Shown here: one piece after another, positions 1 to 7,554 of the stretch
Layout of the letters: each line of letters opens with the position of its first letter
Numbering within the stretch: position 1 is the first letter of the stretch
From: Mycolicibacterium sp. P9-22
GTDB taxonomy: Bacteria; Actinomycetota; Actinomycetes; Mycobacteriales; Mycobacteriaceae
Length of the DNA: 64,000 nucleotides
NCBI RefSeq assembly: GCF_008329585.1
Contig: NZ_NPKP01000008.1
Location: 177,908 to 241,907, forward strand
Reading direction: 5' to 3'
Translations under genes and position numbers: made by a program
The notes under the pieces: generated by a model
Database searches by the model: none
What the model saw: only the letters and a program-made list of their open reading frames with translations
What the model was told of the DNA's origin: nothing

Positions 1-910
1 GGGTGTAGTCGTCCCCGTCGGCGAAGAACTGCGTCAGCCCCACCCCGGAGTCCGGAATGCCGCAGCGGCTCAGCAGCGTGGCGATCACCTGCCTGCTCAT
101 CGCGGCCAGTTCGGTCAGCGGGCGGTTGCGATGCTCGCGGACCCCCAGATTGACCTGGGCGATACCGTCGAGTCCCAGCCGGTCATAGGTGTCGATGAGC
201 AGCCCGATCTCGACGCCGTAGGCCGGCGCGAACGGTACCGAGGTCAGCAGTTCACGGGTGCCCGCGTACTCACCGCCCAGCGGCTGCAGCAGGCAGGTCA
301 GCTCCGGTCGCAGGGCGGCCAGCAGCGGCCGGGCGACGAGCTCGGTGACGCGACCGCCGCCGTTCTTGTCCTCGCTGCCGCTGACCTTGAGCGGCCGCCG
401 GTAGAAACCCTTGACCAGGTGCACACCATCAGTGGTCAGCAGCGGGCCGAGCAGCTTGGGCACGAACATCGGATCGGGGTCGATCAGGTCCGAATCGACG
501 AAAACCACCAGGTCACCGGTGGTCGCGGCGAGCGAGCGCCACAGCACCTCACCCTTACCGGGGCTCGTCGGCACCTCGGGCAGCGCCTGCTCGCGGCTCA
601 CCACGCGGGCGCCGGCGGCGACCGCACGGATCTCGGTGTCATCGGTGGACCCGGAGTCCAGCACGATCAGCTCGTCGACCAGCCCGCCCAGCAGCGGGGT
701 GATGGTCTCCACCACCGAGGCAACGGTCTCTTCCTCGTTGAGCGCCGGGAGCACCACCGAGATGGTGCGGCCCGCCTTGGCGGCGATCAGCTCCTCCACC
801 GTCCAGGACGGCCGGCCGAAGCTGTGGTCCGCCATCCAGCGATGCCCCGACACAGCGTCAGTCTCGTTCATCTCGGTCAGTTCTGGTGTCAGCTCAGATA
901 GCACCGTCAT
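1..910 (-). CDS. gpgS: Glucosyl-3-phosphoglycerate synthase (3' end cut off by window edge)
   Basis: GT-A glycosyltransferase (GT81 type) that transfers glucose from UDP-glucose to 3-phosphoglycerate, the first step of methylglucose lipopolysaccharide synthesis. Reading the minus strand from the ATG at 910 gives about 303 residues with no stop before the edge; the family is about 320-330 residues, so only the C-terminal tail is missing. Visible motifs are PALNEE (residues 55-60), LDSGSTDDT (84-92), SPGKGE (116-121) and the metal-binding DSD (139-141) in VFVDSDLIDPDP. The ATG overlaps the stop of the upstream folP2-like gene by four bases (ATGA), so the two are translationally coupled. M. tuberculosis has the same pair (Rv1207-Rv1208). 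A second in-frame Met at residue 14 is a possible alternative start. Confidence 0.95.
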   Translation of the reverse strand, partial: MTVLSELTPELTEMNETDAVSGHRWMADHSFGRPSWTVEELIAAKAGRTISVVLPALNEEETVASVVETITPLLGGLVDELIVLDSGSTDDTEIRAVAAGARVVSREQALPEVPTSPGKGEVLWRSLAATTGDLVVFVDSDLIDPDPMFVPKLLGPLLTTDGVHLVKGFYRRPLKVSGSEDKNGGGRVTELVARPLLAALRPELTCLLQPLGGEYAGTRELLTSVPFAPAYGVEIGLLIDTYDRLGLDGIAQVNLGVREHRNRPLTELAAMSRQVIATLLSRCGIPDSGVGLTQFFADGDDYT

Positions 911-1794
911 GCCAGTCCCCTCACCGTGCGCGTCGGTGGACGCGATCCGTGGATCGACGCGACCATTTCCAGTACGCGTCGAGTGGGCCCGACCTCATGC
1001 ACCCGGAACATGGCGGCTCCGTCGGCGGCGGCCAAAGCCGTCGCCGCCAGCGTGCCCTCCAGGCGTTCGGTCAGTCCCACACCCAGAGTCTCCCCGACAA
1101 AATCCTTGTTACTCAGGGCCATCAGGACCGGCCATCCCGTGTTTACAAGATCTTTCACATGGCGCAACAAACTAAGACCGTGGTAAGTGTTCTTGCCGAA
1201 ATCGTGGGTCGGATCGATCAAGATCGATTCCCGGGAGACCCCCACCGACACGGCGTGTTGCGCCGCAGCGGTGACTTCGGCGATCACATCATCGACCACA
1301 CCGCGTTCGCTGATGCCATAGTTCACCCGGAACGGCCTGGTCCGCGGGATCGCCCCGCCGGTGTGTGAGCAGACCAGTCCGGCGCCGAACTCCGCGGCCA
1401 CCTCCGGCAGGCCCGGGTCGGCCCCCGCCCAGGTGTCATTGATGAGGTCCGCACCGGCCGCGCAGGCCTGTTTGGCCACCGTCGCACGCCAGGTGTCCAC
1501 GCTGATCAGCTGGTCGGGGTAGGCGCCGCGCAGCCATTCGATGAACGGCACCACCCGCGCGATCTCCTCGTCGGCATCCACGGTGTTACCCGGGCCCGCC
1601 TTCACCCCGCCGATGTCGATGACGTCGGCGCCATCGGCGATCTTGCGGTGGGCGGCGTCCATGGCGGCCTCGTCGGTGAAGGTGGCGCCGCGGTCGTAGA
1701 AGGAATCCGGTGTGCGGTTGACGATCGCCATGATCATTGCCCGGTCACCGGCGACCGGGCGGCCGCAGAATGTGGTCCGGTCGCTTCGCTGCAC
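907..1794 (-). CDS. folP2: FolP2, dihydropteroate synthase homologue probably without DHPS activity
   Basis: TIM-barrel protein of 295 residues of the dihydropteroate synthase family, beginning with GTG. The N-terminal pterin-site motif is NRTPDSFYD instead of the usual NVTPDSFSD. SVDTWRA and the late RVHEV arginine are retained. The loop that in true DHPS reads like STRPGA and binds p-aminobenzoate is replaced by GGVKAGPG, and the usual SRKRF lysine loop reads SNKDF. Mycobacterial FolP2 proteins are known not to replace FolP1, which fits these changes. The gene overlaps gpgS by four bases and follows fadD6 on the same strand (71 bases apart), suggesting a role tied to methylglucose polysaccharide or acyl metabolism rather than folate. 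That last point is inference. Confidence 0.9.
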   Translation of the reverse strand: MQRSDRTTFCGRPVAGDRAMIMAIVNRTPDSFYDRGATFTDEAAMDAAHRKIADGADVIDIGGVKAGPGNTVDADEEIARVVPFIEWLRGAYPDQLISVDTWRATVAKQACAAGADLINDTWAGADPGLPEVAAEFGAGLVCSHTGGAIPRTRPFRVNYGISERGVVDDVIAEVTAAAQHAVSVGVSRESILIDPTHDFGKNTYHGLSLLRHVKDLVNTGWPVLMALSNKDFVGETLGVGLTERLEGTLAATALAAADGAAMFRVHEVGPTRRVLEMVASIHGSRPPTRTVRGLA

Positions 1795-1865
1795 GCTTCC
1801 AGGCTAGCGCTCAGCGATCTCGACGTGATTTGTCGCGCTGACCGCGGCGGATCACGCCGAAACCG

Positions 1866-3641
1866 TCAGGACTTCGGACGCTTGCCGTCCTTCACCTCGG
1901 CGACGTACTCCGGATAGAAGGGCACGTAGCCCTCTTGGCGGCCGGCCAGCACGTAGAGCGGATCCTTCACGTCCTCGCCGTAGCCCTGCTTGCGCAGTTC
2001 GACCTTCTGGCTCTTGAACGTCGAGGTGTGCGCAATCTCCGGCACGATACGCACGAACAGCGGCACCGCATAGGGCGGCAGATGTGCGTAGGCGGTCCGC
2101 GCCAGGGCGGCTCCATCGAACTCGGCGCCCGACTTGAGTTGCAGCGCAACCATGCCTGCGCGGCCGCCGGCACCGGGCACCTCGACGCCGAACACGGTCG
2201 CCTCCTCCACCTGCGCATCGCCGGAAAGGCCGGCCTCGACCTCGGTGGTGGCAACGTTCTCGCCCTTCCACCGGAAGGTGTCGCCCAGCCGGTCGGCGAA
2301 GGCCGCGTGCCCGAAGCCCTGCGAACGCATCAGGTCCCCGGTGTTGAACCAGACATCGCCGTCCTTGAACGCGTCACGCACCAGCTTCTTTTCGGACGCC
2401 GATTTGTCGGTGTAGCCGTCGAACGGCTGGAAGCTGCTGACCTTGGACAGCAGCAGGCCGGGCTGTCCGCGTTTGACCTTGCGCAGCCTGCCGTCCGCGG
2501 CGCGCGCGGGTTCCCCGGTGTCCAGGTCGTATTCGACGAATGCGACCGGGCTGGGGCAGATACCGGTGGACTTGGAAACATTGAACACATTGACGAAGGC
2601 GGTGTTTCCCTCACTGGCGCCGTAGAACTCACACACCCGGCCGATGCCGAAGCGTTTGGTGAACTCGTCCCAGATGGCCGGGCGCAGCCCGTTGCCGACG
2701 ATGACGCGCACCTTGTGGGCGCGGTCGGTCGGCTTGGGCGGCTGATTGAGCAGGTATCCGCAGATCTCACCGATGTAGACGAACGCAGTGGCCTCATGGC
2801 TGATCACCTCGTCCCAGAACCGCGACGCGGAGAACGACTTGCCCAGTGCAAGTGCGGCTCCCGCGTTCAGCGCCGAACCGACCGACACCGTCAGCGCGTT
2901 GTTGTGATAGAGCGGCAGACAGCAGTAGAGGGTGTCGTTGCTGTTCAGGCGCAAGCCGAGGCCACCGAACCCGGCCAGTGCGCGCAGCCAGCGGTAGTGG
3001 GTCATCACACTGGCCTTGGGCATACCGGTGGTGCCCGAGGTGAAGATGAAGAACGCCTTGTCCCCTGCCAGCACCGCCGCGGTCGCGGCCGGGTTGGTGG
3101 TGGGCGCGGTGGTGGCGGCCCGCCGCAACTCTTCGAGGGTGACCAGGTCTTCGGTTTCGGCGCCGCTCTCGGTGATCGGTTCGACGAGGTCCGCCTCGGC
3201 GACGACGGCCTTGGCGTTCAGCAGACCGATGCTGTGGGCCAGGACGTTGCCCCGCTGGTGGTAGTTGAGCATGCCGGCGGTGGCGCCGCATTTGACGGTG
3301 GCCAGCATCAGCAGCACCGAGTCCGGCGAGTTACGCAACATGATGCCCACGACGTCACCGTGGCCCACTCCCCTGGCGGCCAGCACCGCGGCGTAGCGGT
3401 TCACGGTCTCATTGGCCTGCCGGTAGGTGATCTTCTGATCCTCGAACTTCAGGAACACCCGGTCGCCGTACTGCGCGGCGCGATCCTGGAAGACCTTGCC
3501 TATCGAGGTCTTGGCGGTGGGCCGGGCACCCATGCCGGTGACCACACCCCGCACGATCGCCGGTGCGTCCATCAGCAGCCCCGGAATCTTGGTGGCGATA
3601 TCGAGCAGGCCGACGCTGGTACGCGTGGTGTCATCACTCAT
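1866..3641 (-). CDS. fadD6: FadD6, long-chain fatty acyl-CoA synthetase (FATP-like)
   Basis: ANL-superfamily adenylating enzyme of 591 residues. The AMP/ATP signature TSGTTGMPK is at residues 201-209; the middle region has the FYGASEGN motif; GDTFRWKGENVATTEVE near residue 470 is typical of the very-long-chain (FATP/FadD6) branch, which activates and may help import fatty acids. Identity to M. tuberculosis FadD6 (Rv1206), recalled from memory, runs the whole length. The start was set at the Met followed by SDD to match that protein; in-frame ATG and TTG codons six and nine bases upstream are alternatives. It lies between the LOG gene and folP2 on the same strand, as in M. tuberculosis. Confidence 0.95.
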   Translation of the reverse strand: MSDDTTRTSVGLLDIATKIPGLLMDAPAIVRGVVTGMGARPTAKTSIGKVFQDRAAQYGDRVFLKFEDQKITYRQANETVNRYAAVLAARGVGHGDVVGIMLRNSPDSVLLMLATVKCGATAGMLNYHQRGNVLAHSIGLLNAKAVVAEADLVEPITESGAETEDLVTLEELRRAATTAPTTNPAATAAVLAGDKAFFIFTSGTTGMPKASVMTHYRWLRALAGFGGLGLRLNSNDTLYCCLPLYHNNALTVSVGSALNAGAALALGKSFSASRFWDEVISHEATAFVYIGEICGYLLNQPPKPTDRAHKVRVIVGNGLRPAIWDEFTKRFGIGRVCEFYGASEGNTAFVNVFNVSKSTGICPSPVAFVEYDLDTGEPARAADGRLRKVKRGQPGLLLSKVSSFQPFDGYTDKSASEKKLVRDAFKDGDVWFNTGDLMRSQGFGHAAFADRLGDTFRWKGENVATTEVEAGLSGDAQVEEATVFGVEVPGAGGRAGMVALQLKSGAEFDGAALARTAYAHLPPYAVPLFVRIVPEIAHTSTFKSQKVELRKQGYGEDVKDPLYVLAGRQEGYVPFYPEYVAEVKDGKRPKS

Positions 3642-3652
3642 GGCCATCAAGC

Positions 3653-4207
3653 CTAGTGACAGGGCCTACACGCGCTGAGAGCCGTCTCAACATCGGTGAC
3701 GAGGACCAGCCGATCCAGGGCGCGCTCACCGACGTAGCCGGTGTCCACCAGGCCCCGTAACCAGGTCAGCAACCCGTCGTAGTGACCGAACGGGTCGAGC
3801 ATGACGATCGGCTTCTCGTGCATGCCGAGGTAACCGGCCGTCCAGGCTTCGAAGAACTCCTCCAGCGTGCCGATACCCCCGGGCAGCGCGATGAACGCGT
3901 CGGCGCGATCCTCCATCACCTGCTTGCGTTCCCGCATGGTGTCGGTGACGACGAGCTCGTCGGCGGCGACATCGGCGAGTTCGCGGTGCACCAGGGCTTT
4001 GGGGATGACGCCGATGGTGCGCCCGTTTCGCTGCCGGGCCCCGTCGGCCACCGCACCCATGGCGGAGACGTTGCCGCCCCCGGAGACCAACGTCCAGCCG
4101 CGATCGGCGATGCCGCGGCCGACGTCGGTGGCGAGTTCGAGCAGTTCAGGGTGCGTCGGGCCGGATGCGCAGTACACGCAGACGGCCCACGGGCTGGTTT
4201 CGGACAC
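3653..4207 (-). CDS. LOG family protein, probable cytokinin riboside 5'-monophosphate phosphoribohydrolase (Rv1205-like)
   Basis: Rossmann-fold LOG protein. The family hallmark PGGXGTXXE is seen as PGGIGTLEE, preceded by MRERKQVMEDRADA, and an N-terminal SGGGNVSAMGAVADGA phosphate-binding segment is present. LOG enzymes hydrolyse nucleoside 5'-monophosphates to free base and ribose 5-phosphate; M. tuberculosis Rv1205 has been linked to cytokinin production. The open frame extends to a GTG at 4261, which would leave only seven bases to the divergent gene at 4269. The GTG at 4207 leaves room for a promoter and gives a length (184 residues) near the family norm, so it is preferred; the choice is uncertain. 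Eleven bases separate the stop from fadD6. Confidence 0.85.
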   Translation of the reverse strand: MSETSPWAVCVYCASGPTHPELLELATDVGRGIADRGWTLVSGGGNVSAMGAVADGARQRNGRTIGVIPKALVHRELADVAADELVVTDTMRERKQVMEDRADAFIALPGGIGTLEEFFEAWTAGYLGMHEKPIVMLDPFGHYDGLLTWLRGLVDTGYVGERALDRLVLVTDVETALSACRPCH

Positions 4208-4268
4208 AAGTGAGAAGGTACCGCCGGTTTCGCCGTGGCCACCCGGCTGACCGCCATACACTGCGGCT

Positions 4269-5501
4269 GTGTCTGAGCCGTCGAGCGCCGCCGGCAGCGA
4301 CGCTGCAGCACAAGCTCTCGGCCGCGCGGATCTCGGGGCGGCCGAGGAACTGGCCCGGGCGGCGCTGACCGAGGGCGGATCGCTGTCCGCCCGGCTGACG
4401 TTGGCTCAGACACTGGCCTGGCAGGGCCGCGGGCACGACGCCGACGCGGTACTCGCCGAGGTCGATCCCGCGACCCTGAGCGAGTCCGACTTGATCGCGT
4501 GGGCGCTGCCGCGGGCGGCCAACCAGTTCTGGATGCTCGATGAGCCCGAGCGGGCCACCGCTTTCCTGCGCGCGACGCGCGCCCGGCTGCGCTCGGCGAC
4601 GACGATCGACGCGCTGCTGAGCACCTTCGCGATGAACGCCGGCAGCCCGCAGCGCGCGCTGGAACTCGCCGACTCCGTTCTCGCCGCGGCGGACGCCGAC
4701 CACCGGGCGATCGGCTGGGCGGCGTCGGCGGCGGCGTTGTCGTCGGCACGGATGGGCGTGTTCTCCGCGGTGGACGCATTCGCGGAGCGCGCGGTCGCCT
4801 CCGGCAATCCCGGCCTGCTGCGGTTCACCTCCGCCTTCGGCCAGACCACCGCGCTGATCCTCGACGGCGAACTGGATCGCGCCGAAGCGCTCGCGCGGGA
4901 ACTGGTGTCCGAGGCCCAGCCGTCCCGGGCGATCGGGCAGCTACTGGTGGCCGATGTGCTGTTGGTGCGTGGCGACCTCGACGAGGCGGTGCCGTTGTTG
5001 CGGGAATCCGCGGCTGCGCTGTCGACGACCGGGTATTCGTGGGGGCCGCTGGCGTGGATGCTGCTGGCTGCGGCGCTCGGGCAGCAGGGACTGGCGGTCG
5101 ATGCGGCCAAGGCGCTGTCGCGGGCCGAGTCCCGGCACGGATTGAAGTCGATGCTGTTCGCCCCGGAACTGGCGCTGGCCCGCGCCTGGACATGTGCGGC
5201 GCGACGGGATCCGGTGGGCGCGATCGCCGGTGCGCGGGAGGCGGCCCGCGCGGCGTCGCGTGGTGGCCAGTCCGCTGTGGCGTTGCGGGCCCTCCACGAC
5301 GCGGTGCGTCTGGGTGACGGCCGAGCTACCGAAAGCATCGCCGCGCTCGAATTGGATTGCGTGTTCGCTGGCTTGACGCTCGAACATGCCCGAGCGCAGG
5401 CAGATCGGGATCAGGAAGCGCTCGACACCATTGCCGAAAAGTTTGCGACGCTCGGAATATCGAGAGTCGTACCGAGCACCCAGAACACGCGCCGGCGGTA
5501 A
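4269..5501 (+). CDS. Helical-repeat (TPR-like) protein of unknown function
   Basis: A 410-residue, Ala/Leu/Arg-rich, all-helical soluble protein starting with GTG. Repeated helix-turn-helix units with A/G/L spacing such as AAEELARAALTEGG, RAEALARELVSEAQ and DEAVPLLRESAAALS suggest tetratricopeptide-type repeats across the chain. No ATPase, DNA-binding or catalytic motif is visible, and there is no signal peptide. It resembles the C-terminal TPR part of large LuxR/MalT-type regulators without their other domains. It is divergent from the LOG gene and has no close operon partner. Function not assigned. Confidence 0.8.
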   Translation: MSEPSSAAGSDAAAQALGRADLGAAEELARAALTEGGSLSARLTLAQTLAWQGRGHDADAVLAEVDPATLSESDLIAWALPRAANQFWMLDEPERATAFLRATRARLRSATTIDALLSTFAMNAGSPQRALELADSVLAAADADHRAIGWAASAAALSSARMGVFSAVDAFAERAVASGNPGLLRFTSAFGQTTALILDGELDRAEALARELVSEAQPSRAIGQLLVADVLLVRGDLDEAVPLLRESAAALSTTGYSWGPLAWMLLAAALGQQGLAVDAAKALSRAESRHGLKSMLFAPELALARAWTCAARRDPVGAIAGAREAARAASRGGQSAVALRALHDAVRLGDGRATESIAALELDCVFAGLTLEHARAQADRDQEALDTIAEKFATLGISRVVPSTQNTRRR

Positions 5502-5640
5502 CGGACACGTCACGCCGCGGGGTCGACTGAGTGATCCGGCCCCGCGCTCCACCCATCGGGCCGTTCAGCCAATCCGGCGTCAGGCCACAGTGCGGCAACA
5601 GTTTTCGGTTCTACTGTGAGCGTTGACAGAAGGAGCCGCG

Positions 5641-5862
5641 ATGAAACGTCTTGCAAGGACCGCTGCAACGATCGCGATCACGGCCGGTGTGCTCTTCACC
5701 GCGGCACCCGCCCAGGCCGACGAACCGGACAGGACGTCGGAAACGTCGAGCACCAACGTGATTCACCATCGTTTCCAATTGCACTACCTCGATCGCAGCC
5801 CGCATATGACTCCGCACGGCGTCACGCACAGCGTCCGGCATGCGCACCGTCCGGCGGGCTGA
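5641..5862 (+). CDS. Small secreted histidine-rich peptide
   Basis: A 73-residue protein with a clear signal peptide: basic N-terminus (MKRLAR), hydrophobic core and AQA cleavage site near residue 26. The start at 5641 is set by AAGGAG eight bases upstream. The predicted mature part of about 47 residues contains eight histidines (IHHRF, QLHYL, PHMTPHG, THSVRHAH) and no cysteine. Such density suggests metal or acid sensing, but this is inference; no family is recognised. It is the first of three small exported proteins in a row. Confidence 0.75.
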   Translation: MKRLARTAATIAITAGVLFTAAPAQADEPDRTSETSSTNVIHHRFQLHYLDRSPHMTPHGVTHSVRHAHRPAG

Positions 5863-5945
5863 ACAGCCGCCAATTTTGCGTAACGCTTCGGTCGGCGGTG
5901 CGGTAAAGTAACTCTGGCTACGGCAACGTGAGCTGGGGGTAGGCG

Positions 5946-6095
5946 TTGAAGAGAATTTCCATGACGACGGGGGTCGTCATCACAGCCATCGGCGCGCTCG
6001 TCCTGGCCACACCGTACCGACCGAGGGACTGGGCCTCGCGCCGTTACGCGTGGGACCCGAACGCTCACGAATATCACCGTCCCCGTTCGAGTTAA
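5946..6095 (+). CDS. Very small putative secreted peptide
   Basis: A frame of 49 residues from a TTG at 5946, or 44 from the ATG at 5961. With the TTG start the N-terminus (MKRISM) is basic, followed by a hydrophobic run TTGVVITAIGALVLA, as in a signal peptide. The rest is short and rich in Arg, Tyr and His (YRPRDWASRRYAWDP). A purine-rich GGGGGTAGG lies just upstream of the TTG. Too short for most gene finders; support is the exported-peptide pattern and its position between two similar genes. Confidence 0.5.
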   Translation: MKRISMTTGVVITAIGALVLATPYRPRDWASRRYAWDPNAHEYHRPRSS

Positions 6096-6120
6096 CGAGC
6101 CGGCACTCTTTCCCGCCCGA

Positions 6121-6140
6121 CGGAGCCGGCCGAGGCTCCG
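6121..6140. terminator. Short GC-rich hairpin, possible terminator
   Basis: Perfect 7-base stem CGGAGCC / GGCTCCG with a 6-base loop, 25 bases after the stop of the small peptide gene. There is no U-tract, as is common for mycobacterial terminators. Confidence 0.4.
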
Positions 6141-6232
6141 CATTCAGCGAACCCTGCTCCACGCCACAGGCGGATGCCAGGTTGCAGTCCTACCGTGACT
6201 CTTGCCGGTAGCAATGTCGATGTTTGTTAACT

Positions 6233-6268
6233 GATCTCGCTTCATCACGTTGGTGATCGTTCGAGATC
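6233..6268. repeat. Nested inverted repeat upstream of a secreted-peptide gene
   Basis: GATCTCG (6233-6239) pairs with CGAGATC (6262-6268), and inside it ATCAC (6244-6248) pairs with GTGAT (6253-6257) around GTTG. The two arms could form a stem with internal loops in RNA, or two half-sites for a regulator. Confidence 0.5.
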
Positions 6269-6416
6269 GCTGTCGCTTCACCGATTCTCGACCGAAATCC
6301 CTTGCCGCGACAAATCATCCGCTGTGCGCAGATTAGTTAAATCGGCTAGAGGAAAACCTCCAGATCGAGGCGTAAAATTGCCAGTGGCTATCTCTTTTAA
6401 CAGATGGAGCCAGAAA

Positions 6417-6659
6417 ATGAAGAAGATCATCATCAGCGCGGTCGCCGCTGCCGTCACCGCCGGCACACTCCTGGCCGCACCGCCCGCCTTCGCCGAGCCC
6501 CGGGACGGTCCGTTCCCCGGCCCGTTCCAGTTTCCGGACGACTTTCCCTACCTCAAGGGTGACCCCACCTATGAACCAGGCGGGGTAGGCCTCGGGGTCC
6601 CGGAGGTGCGGGGGGTCCACTCGTCCTACCAGGGCCCGGCCTCGAACCCGAGCGCCTAG
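6417..6659 (+). CDS. Small secreted proline/glycine-rich protein
   Basis: An 80-residue protein starting at the ATG at 6417, with GGAG ten bases upstream. The signal peptide MKKIIISAVAAAVTAG... ends at AFA/EP near residue 26. The mature part of about 54 residues is rich in Pro, Gly, Phe and Asp (PFPGPFQFPDDFPYLKGDP) and lacks cysteine. This composition is typical of small exported mycobacterial proteins of unknown function. The frame stays open upstream to 6324, but the signal sequence and ribosome-binding site mark the start. Confidence 0.75.
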   Translation: MKKIIISAVAAAVTAGTLLAAPPAFAEPRDGPFPGPFQFPDDFPYLKGDPTYEPGGVGLGVPEVRGVHSSYQGPASNPSA

Positions 6660-6795
6660 GACCGGGGCGCCTCGCCGCCCGAGTGGTACTGCCACCCGGG
6701 CGGTGCCCTGATGTTCAGGTGCGCACCAAAAACTCCCGCCGTACACGCCCCCGTGCCGGCCATAGAATTGGGCCTGCGAACGACAGGGGCGACAC

Positions 6796-7554
6796 ATGAC
6801 CGATCCACTCTTCGTCCAGACCGACGGCGTGCGGAACTACTCGGAGTTGCACTCCCAGGTGGGTTCCGGGTTGTCCGGGCTGACCAGCGCTGAAGGCACC
6901 GGGGTGCAGCACAGCCACGGCGCGATCGCGTCGGCCGTGAGCGGTGCGCTCAACGACGTCCTGGGCGGGCGCGGCAGCACCCTGGGCGCCACCTCGACAA
7001 CGGCCTCCACCATCGCCGATCTGCTACAGAAGGCCGCCGGCGCGTATGCCGCGGGCGACGAGGAAGGTGCCTCCCGCCTGAAGGCCGCCGCCGAAGCGCT
7101 GGAAGGCAAGGGCGGGCAGGGCGGCGGCGGTACTCCCGCGACCTCCGGCGCGGGCGCATCGGGCGGCCCTGCCGCCAGTGGCGGGGCCGACATGATGGGG
7201 CAGATGGGCCAGATCATGGGTCAGGTCGGGCAACAGGTCGGCCAGCTGGCCCAGTCCGTCATCGCCCCGCTGCAGGGCCTGGCGCAAGGGTTGCAGCAGG
7301 TGCCGCAACAGATCATGCAGGGAGTCCAGCAAGCCGCCCAATCGGCACAGGCCGCCGAGCTCGACGCGGACGAGAAGCCCGAAGGCGAACGCGACACCAA
7401 GTCTGAGCGCGAAGACGAGGCCGACAAGCGCGCGAAAGCCGAACCGGCTCCGGCCTCGGAAGCCCAAGCAGGCCAGAGCTCCGCGCCCGGTCGCGCGCCC
7501 GTCGAGGCGCCCCAACCGGTCCGTCCCGCGCCGACCCGACCGCAGGTCGACTAG
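6796..7554 (+). CDS. EspC-like type VII (ESX) secretion substrate
   Basis: A 252-residue protein. The first 90 residues look like the EspC/DUF2580 helical-hairpin fold of ESX substrates and end in Y84-A-A-G-D88, a match to the YxxxD/E type VII secretion signal just after the second helix. Then follow a Gly/Ala linker (about 108-135), a Gln/Met-rich helical segment rich in MGQIMGQVGQQVGQL-type spacing (about 135-190), and a highly charged, disordered Glu/Lys/Pro tail. No ESX structural genes are nearby, so export would use a system encoded elsewhere. In M. tuberculosis this neighbourhood carries the esxK/esxL and PE13/PPE18 genes (established), so type VII substrates recur at this site. Confidence 0.75.
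   Translation: MTDPLFVQTDGVRNYSELHSQVGSGLSGLTSAEGTGVQHSHGAIASAVSGALNDVLGGRGSTLGATSTTASTIADLLQKAAGAYAAGDEEGASRLKAAAEALEGKGGQGGGGTPATSGAGASGGPAASGGADMMGQMGQIMGQVGQQVGQLAQSVIAPLQGLAQGLQQVPQQIMQGVQQAAQSAQAAELDADEKPEGERDTKSEREDEADKRAKAEPAPASEAQAGQSSAPGRAPVEAPQPVRPAPTRPQVD

Larger units (their letters stand above)
6096..6416. other. Gene-free 321-base stretch with two inverted repeats and a promoter region
   Basis: No credible coding frame. The stretch is more AT-rich than its surroundings toward the 3' end. It holds a hairpin CGGAGCC/GGCTCCG (6121-6140), a larger nested inverted repeat (6233-6268), and AT-rich segments such as TTGTTAACTG and TTAGTTAAATCGG. The promoter and 5' UTR of the small secreted protein at 6417 must lie here. 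Confidence 0.6.

Noticed and set aside
1935..3656. A 573-codon open frame on the plus strand
   Set aside because: Antisense shadow of fadD6; the amino-acid make-up is typical of reverse frames in high-GC DNA.
5784..6143. Minus-strand frame of 119 codons
   Set aside because: Overlaps two plus-strand small secreted proteins with signal peptides; the minus product is Arg-rich with no motif.
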